NCBI RefSeq assembly: GCF_003345255.1 | Contig: NZ_CP029331.1 | Coordinates: 2,542,001 to 2,606,000, forward strand | DNA: 64,000 nucleotides | Reading direction: 5' to 3' | From: Pseudothauera hydrothermalis | GTDB taxonomy: Bacteria > Pseudomonadota > Gammaproteobacteria > Burkholderiales > Rhodocyclaceae | In this document: piece after piece, positions 61,904 to 64,000 of the stretch | Layout: each line of letters starts with the position of its first letter | Position numbering within the stretch: the stretch's first letter is position 1 | The notes under the pieces: model-generated | What the model saw: only the letters and a program-made list of their open reading frames with translations | The model's database searches: none | Told to the model about the DNA's origin: nothing | Translations under genes and position numbers: made by a program

Positions 61904-63632
61904 TGTTTTGGTCCTGGGTGACGCGCAGCAGTTCTTCTAGCGAGGTGGTTCCGGCAGCGACCTTGCGTAGGCCGTCTTCGTACAAAGTCAGCATCCCGCC
62001 TTGGCGTGCGACGTTGTGTAGCGTGGTGGCATCGGCACCGGCCAGGATGGCTTTGTGGGCCGCCTCGTCCATGATGAAGAGTTCATGGATCGAGGTACGC
62101 CCGAGATACCCGGTGTGCTTGCACCGCAGACAACCGACCGCGGTATGGATGGTGCGCTGACCTGGCGGCAAATAGCGGTCCAGCCCGGATCGGGCAAGGG
62201 CCTCCGATGGCAGTTGCACCGGTGCTTTGCAGTGCGGACACAACACTCTGAGCAGGCGTTGAGAGAGCACGCCATTGACGGTGGAGGTAATGAGATAGCG
62301 CTCCACGCCCATGTCCTCGAGCCGGGTGATGGCCCCAGCCGCGGTATTGGTGTGCAGCGTCGACAGCACCAAGTGGCCGGTCAGCGACGCTTGAACGGCG
62401 ATTTGCGCAGTCTCGGTGTCACGCATTTCACCAATCATGATGACATCGGGATCTTGCCGAAGAATCGAGCGTAGCGCGTGCGCGAAGGTCATACCGATCT
62501 GTGCATGCACCTGAACCTGGTTGATGCCGGCAAGCTGATATTCCACCGGGTCTTCGACAGTAATGATTTTGAGCGCCTCGGCGTCGAGTTTGGCCAGCGC
62601 AGCGTACAGCGTGGTGGTTTTACCCGAGCCGGTCGGACCGGTCAGCAGCAGGATACCGTGAGGGCGATCGATGAGTTGGCGAAAACGCGCCAAGGTGTCG
62701 GGCGAAAACCCCATGTCCTCGAGCTCTAGCCGGATGCTGGCACGGTCGAGCACGCGCATCACGACGCTTTCACCATGCACGGTCGGCAAAGTGGATACGC
62801 GCAGGTCAAGCTCGTGACCCTTGACCCGGTTACGGATGCGCCCGTCTTGCGGTAGCCGGCGTTCGGCAATGTTGAGATGGGCCAGCAGCTTGATGCGCGA
62901 GGTCACAGCCGCAGCAAGCGCAGCGTCAGCCACCTCAGCCTTGTGTAAGACGCCGTCAACCCGGTAACGGATATGAAGGCCGTCTTCGTAGGGTTCGAGA
63001 TGGATGTCGGAAGCACGTAAATCGATGACTCGGGAAATGATCTGATTGACCAGACGAATGACCGGCGCTTCGGAGGCCAGATCTTTGAGATGCTCGACAA
63101 AGTCGCTGTCGGCCCCGAAGGCGCCGGCTTGGATGCCTTCGTCGTCTTCTTCGGTCGTTTCAGGCTCGGCGTAGAGGCGTTCCAGCGCGACCTGCAGTTC
63201 GCTCTCCAGCGCAAGACAGGCTTCGATTGTGCGCCCGGTGGCCAGCCGAAGCGCCTTGAGTAAAAAGGCATCCTGCGGCACGGCCATCGCAACCACTAAC
63301 GTGTCCGCACGCAGTTCGAGCGGCAACACCCCGTGCGCAAGCAGATAGTTTGGCGCCAGACCCGGCACGTCGACCGGCAAATCGGGGAATTCCGCTGCAC
63401 CAACCAACCGCAGTCCTAGCTGTTCGACCAGGGCGCGGGCGACATCGGCTTCCGAGACCAGACCCAACCGCACCAGAACGCGGCCGAGCAAGTCACCCAT
63501 TTCTTGTTGGGCGGCAAGCGCTTGCTCCAGATCGCGCGCCTCGAGTTTATTCGCGCGGACGAGGAGCGCGCCAAGCCGCGGCCTTGTTTCAGCGGCGGAC
63601 TGTTGAAGGTCAGTCAGAGGGGATTCAATCAT
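61896..63632 (-). CDS. gspE: GspE secretion ATPase
   Basis: GspE is the cytoplasmic hexameric motor of type II secretion. The 578-aa product has an MshEN/T2SSE N-domain (about 15-160) and a linker with acidic residues (158-166). The ATPase domain has Walker A GPTGSGKT (332-339), an Asp box with ITVEDPVEYQL, Walker B-like DPDVIMIGEMRD and a His box LSTLHTNTAAG. The tetracysteine zinc site CPHC/CLRC (about 469-509) is typical of GspE. It is the first gene of the operon. A PilB role is less likely given the gsp context. Confidence 0.95.
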   Translation of the reverse strand: MIESPLTDLQQSAAETRPRLGALLVRANKLEARDLEQALAAQQEMGDLLGRVLVRLGLVSEADVARALVEQLGLRLVGAAEFPDLPVDVPGLAPNYLLAHGVLPLELRADTLVVAMAVPQDAFLLKALRLATGRTIEACLALESELQVALERLYAEPETTEEDDEGIQAGAFGADSDFVEHLKDLASEAPVIRLVNQIISRVIDLRASDIHLEPYEDGLHIRYRVDGVLHKAEVADAALAAAVTSRIKLLAHLNIAERRLPQDGRIRNRVKGHELDLRVSTLPTVHGESVVMRVLDRASIRLELEDMGFSPDTLARFRQLIDRPHGILLLTGPTGSGKTTTLYAALAKLDAEALKIITVEDPVEYQLAGINQVQVHAQIGMTFAHALRSILRQDPDVIMIGEMRDTETAQIAVQASLTGHLVLSTLHTNTAAGAITRLEDMGVERYLITSTVNGVLSQRLLRVLCPHCKAPVQLPSEALARSGLDRYLPPGQRTIHTAVGCLRCKHTGYLGRTSIHELFIMDEAAHKAILAGADATTLHNVARQGGMLTLYEDGLRKVAAGTTSLEELLRVTQDQNNA

Positions 63633-63786
63633 GAAGGCCGAAATTGCGCTTTTGGCAGTTGCAGTTGGTGCCGGAGTTTACCGCGAAGCCCGGGCCGCCG
63701 GTGGCGATCCTTGGCTTGGCAGCCATATTTGGTGCCCTTTGCTCTCATGTGCTTTTGGTGCTCGGACCGACAGCCCGGCAAGTCGC
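63633..63786. other. upstream region of the type II secretion operon
   Basis: A 154-bp stretch between gspE and the partial frame. It should contain the operon promoter (minus strand) but no clear -35/-10 pair stands out. A plus-strand frame through it is not supported. Confidence 0.35.
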
Positions 63787-64000
63787 TCACCGATCACCGG
63801 CTTCAAGGCCGTGGCAACAGATCTCGCGGCCTTGACACGGCTGCGGGGTCTGCAGCGCACCGATAAGCATAAACACGCGTCGTGCAAAACCATAACGTGC
63901 CAGCGCACCAGACATGATGGTACGCATTCGGCGCCAACGCGAAGGCGCAGCCAGACCGGTCTCGAGCACTGCGAGCGCTTCACGCCATGAGGACGCAAGC
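63787..64000 (-). CDS. 3' part of an unidentified protein, continues beyond the window
   Basis: A minus-strand frame is open from the window edge to TGA at 63787-63789, giving 70 residues. The translation (ASSWREALAVLETGLAAPS, then RRMRTIMSGALARYGFARRV, ending GLEAGDR) is basic and partly hydrophobic. I do not recognise the family. It reads toward gspE in the same direction. Other frames here are open too, so even its coding status is uncertain. Confidence 0.3.
   Translation of the reverse strand, partial: LASSWREALAVLETGLAAPSRWRRMRTIMSGALARYGFARRVFMLIGALQTPQPCQGREICCHGLEAGDR

Noticed and set aside
63631-63990. Plus-strand frame starting MKAEIALLAVAVGAG
   Set aside because: The start looks signal-like, but it overlaps the gspE start and the rest turns into Arg/Ser/Thr-rich low-information sequence, so it is probably non-coding.
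1-64000. CRISPR array or cas genes
   Set aside because: No regularly spaced direct repeats of about 24-40 bp and no cas-like proteins were found.

Overview
The window joins two kinds of DNA. Positions 1 to about 23,070 look like the right-hand part of an integrated mobile element that carries an anti-phage island. From about 23,070 to the end is an ordinary high-G+C chromosome of a Gram-negative bacterium. The gene content (mpl, aroQ, accB-accC, prmA, DUF3426-type zinc-ribbon gene, olsB/olsA, a type II secretion operon of XpsL/M type) suggests a betaproteobacterium, probably of the Rhodocyclales (Thauera/Azoarcus-like). That placement is inference from gene content, not from a database search.

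Element, 1-5.8 kb: an ISAs1-family insertion sequence with a 10-bp target duplication, an IncP-type oriT (nic core CATCCTG|C) and a clear RP4-like traJ, then trbJ, trbK and trbL. An IS630-family element sits in the last codons of trbK. Two perfect KorB operators flank the traJ-trbJ junction. Relaxase, coupling protein and most trb genes are absent from the window, so this is a rearranged piece of an IncP-like transfer module.

Element, 5.8-22.7 kb: a complete type 3 BREX operon in canonical order, brxR, brxF, brxC, pglX, brxHII, pglZ, brxA. A two-gene SIR2-HerA module is inserted in frame with operon architecture between brxC and pglX. Genes are packed with 1-4 base overlaps, so methylation/exclusion (BREX) and probable NAD+-depleting abortive defence (SIR2-HerA) appear to be one transcription unit. 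A 79-codon frame tiles the pglX-brxHII gap, and a 57-aa acidic ORF plus two perfect palindromes with a shared core close the island. The island ends at a 3' fragment of a CAU-anticodon tRNA gene, still followed by that tRNA's terminator: the expected attachment-site scar.

Chromosome, 23.1-36.6 kb: mpl (minus); divergent hypothetical, tlpA-like, aroQ, accB, accC, prmA, zinc-ribbon protein and dgkA (plus); then slyB-like lipoprotein, PfkB-family kinase and GT4 glycosyltransferase (minus), olsB and olsA-like acyltransferases (plus), and a methyltransferase (minus).

Chromosome, 36.6-52.97 kb: a cell-surface polysaccharide region. It holds a methyltransferase remnant cut off by a 151-bp MITE-like element, two very large multidomain sugar-transfer proteins, wzm/wzt ABC export genes, a parvulin, two secreted proteins, a lipoprotein, a GT-like TPR protein and an LTA-synthase-like membrane sulfatase-fold protein.

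Chromosome, 53.0-63.6 kb: a type II secretion operon on the minus strand, transcribed gspE-F-G-H-I-J-K-L-M-(GspC/XpsN-like)-D, mostly with ATGA overlaps. The window ends in the 3' part of an unidentified minus-strand reading frame.
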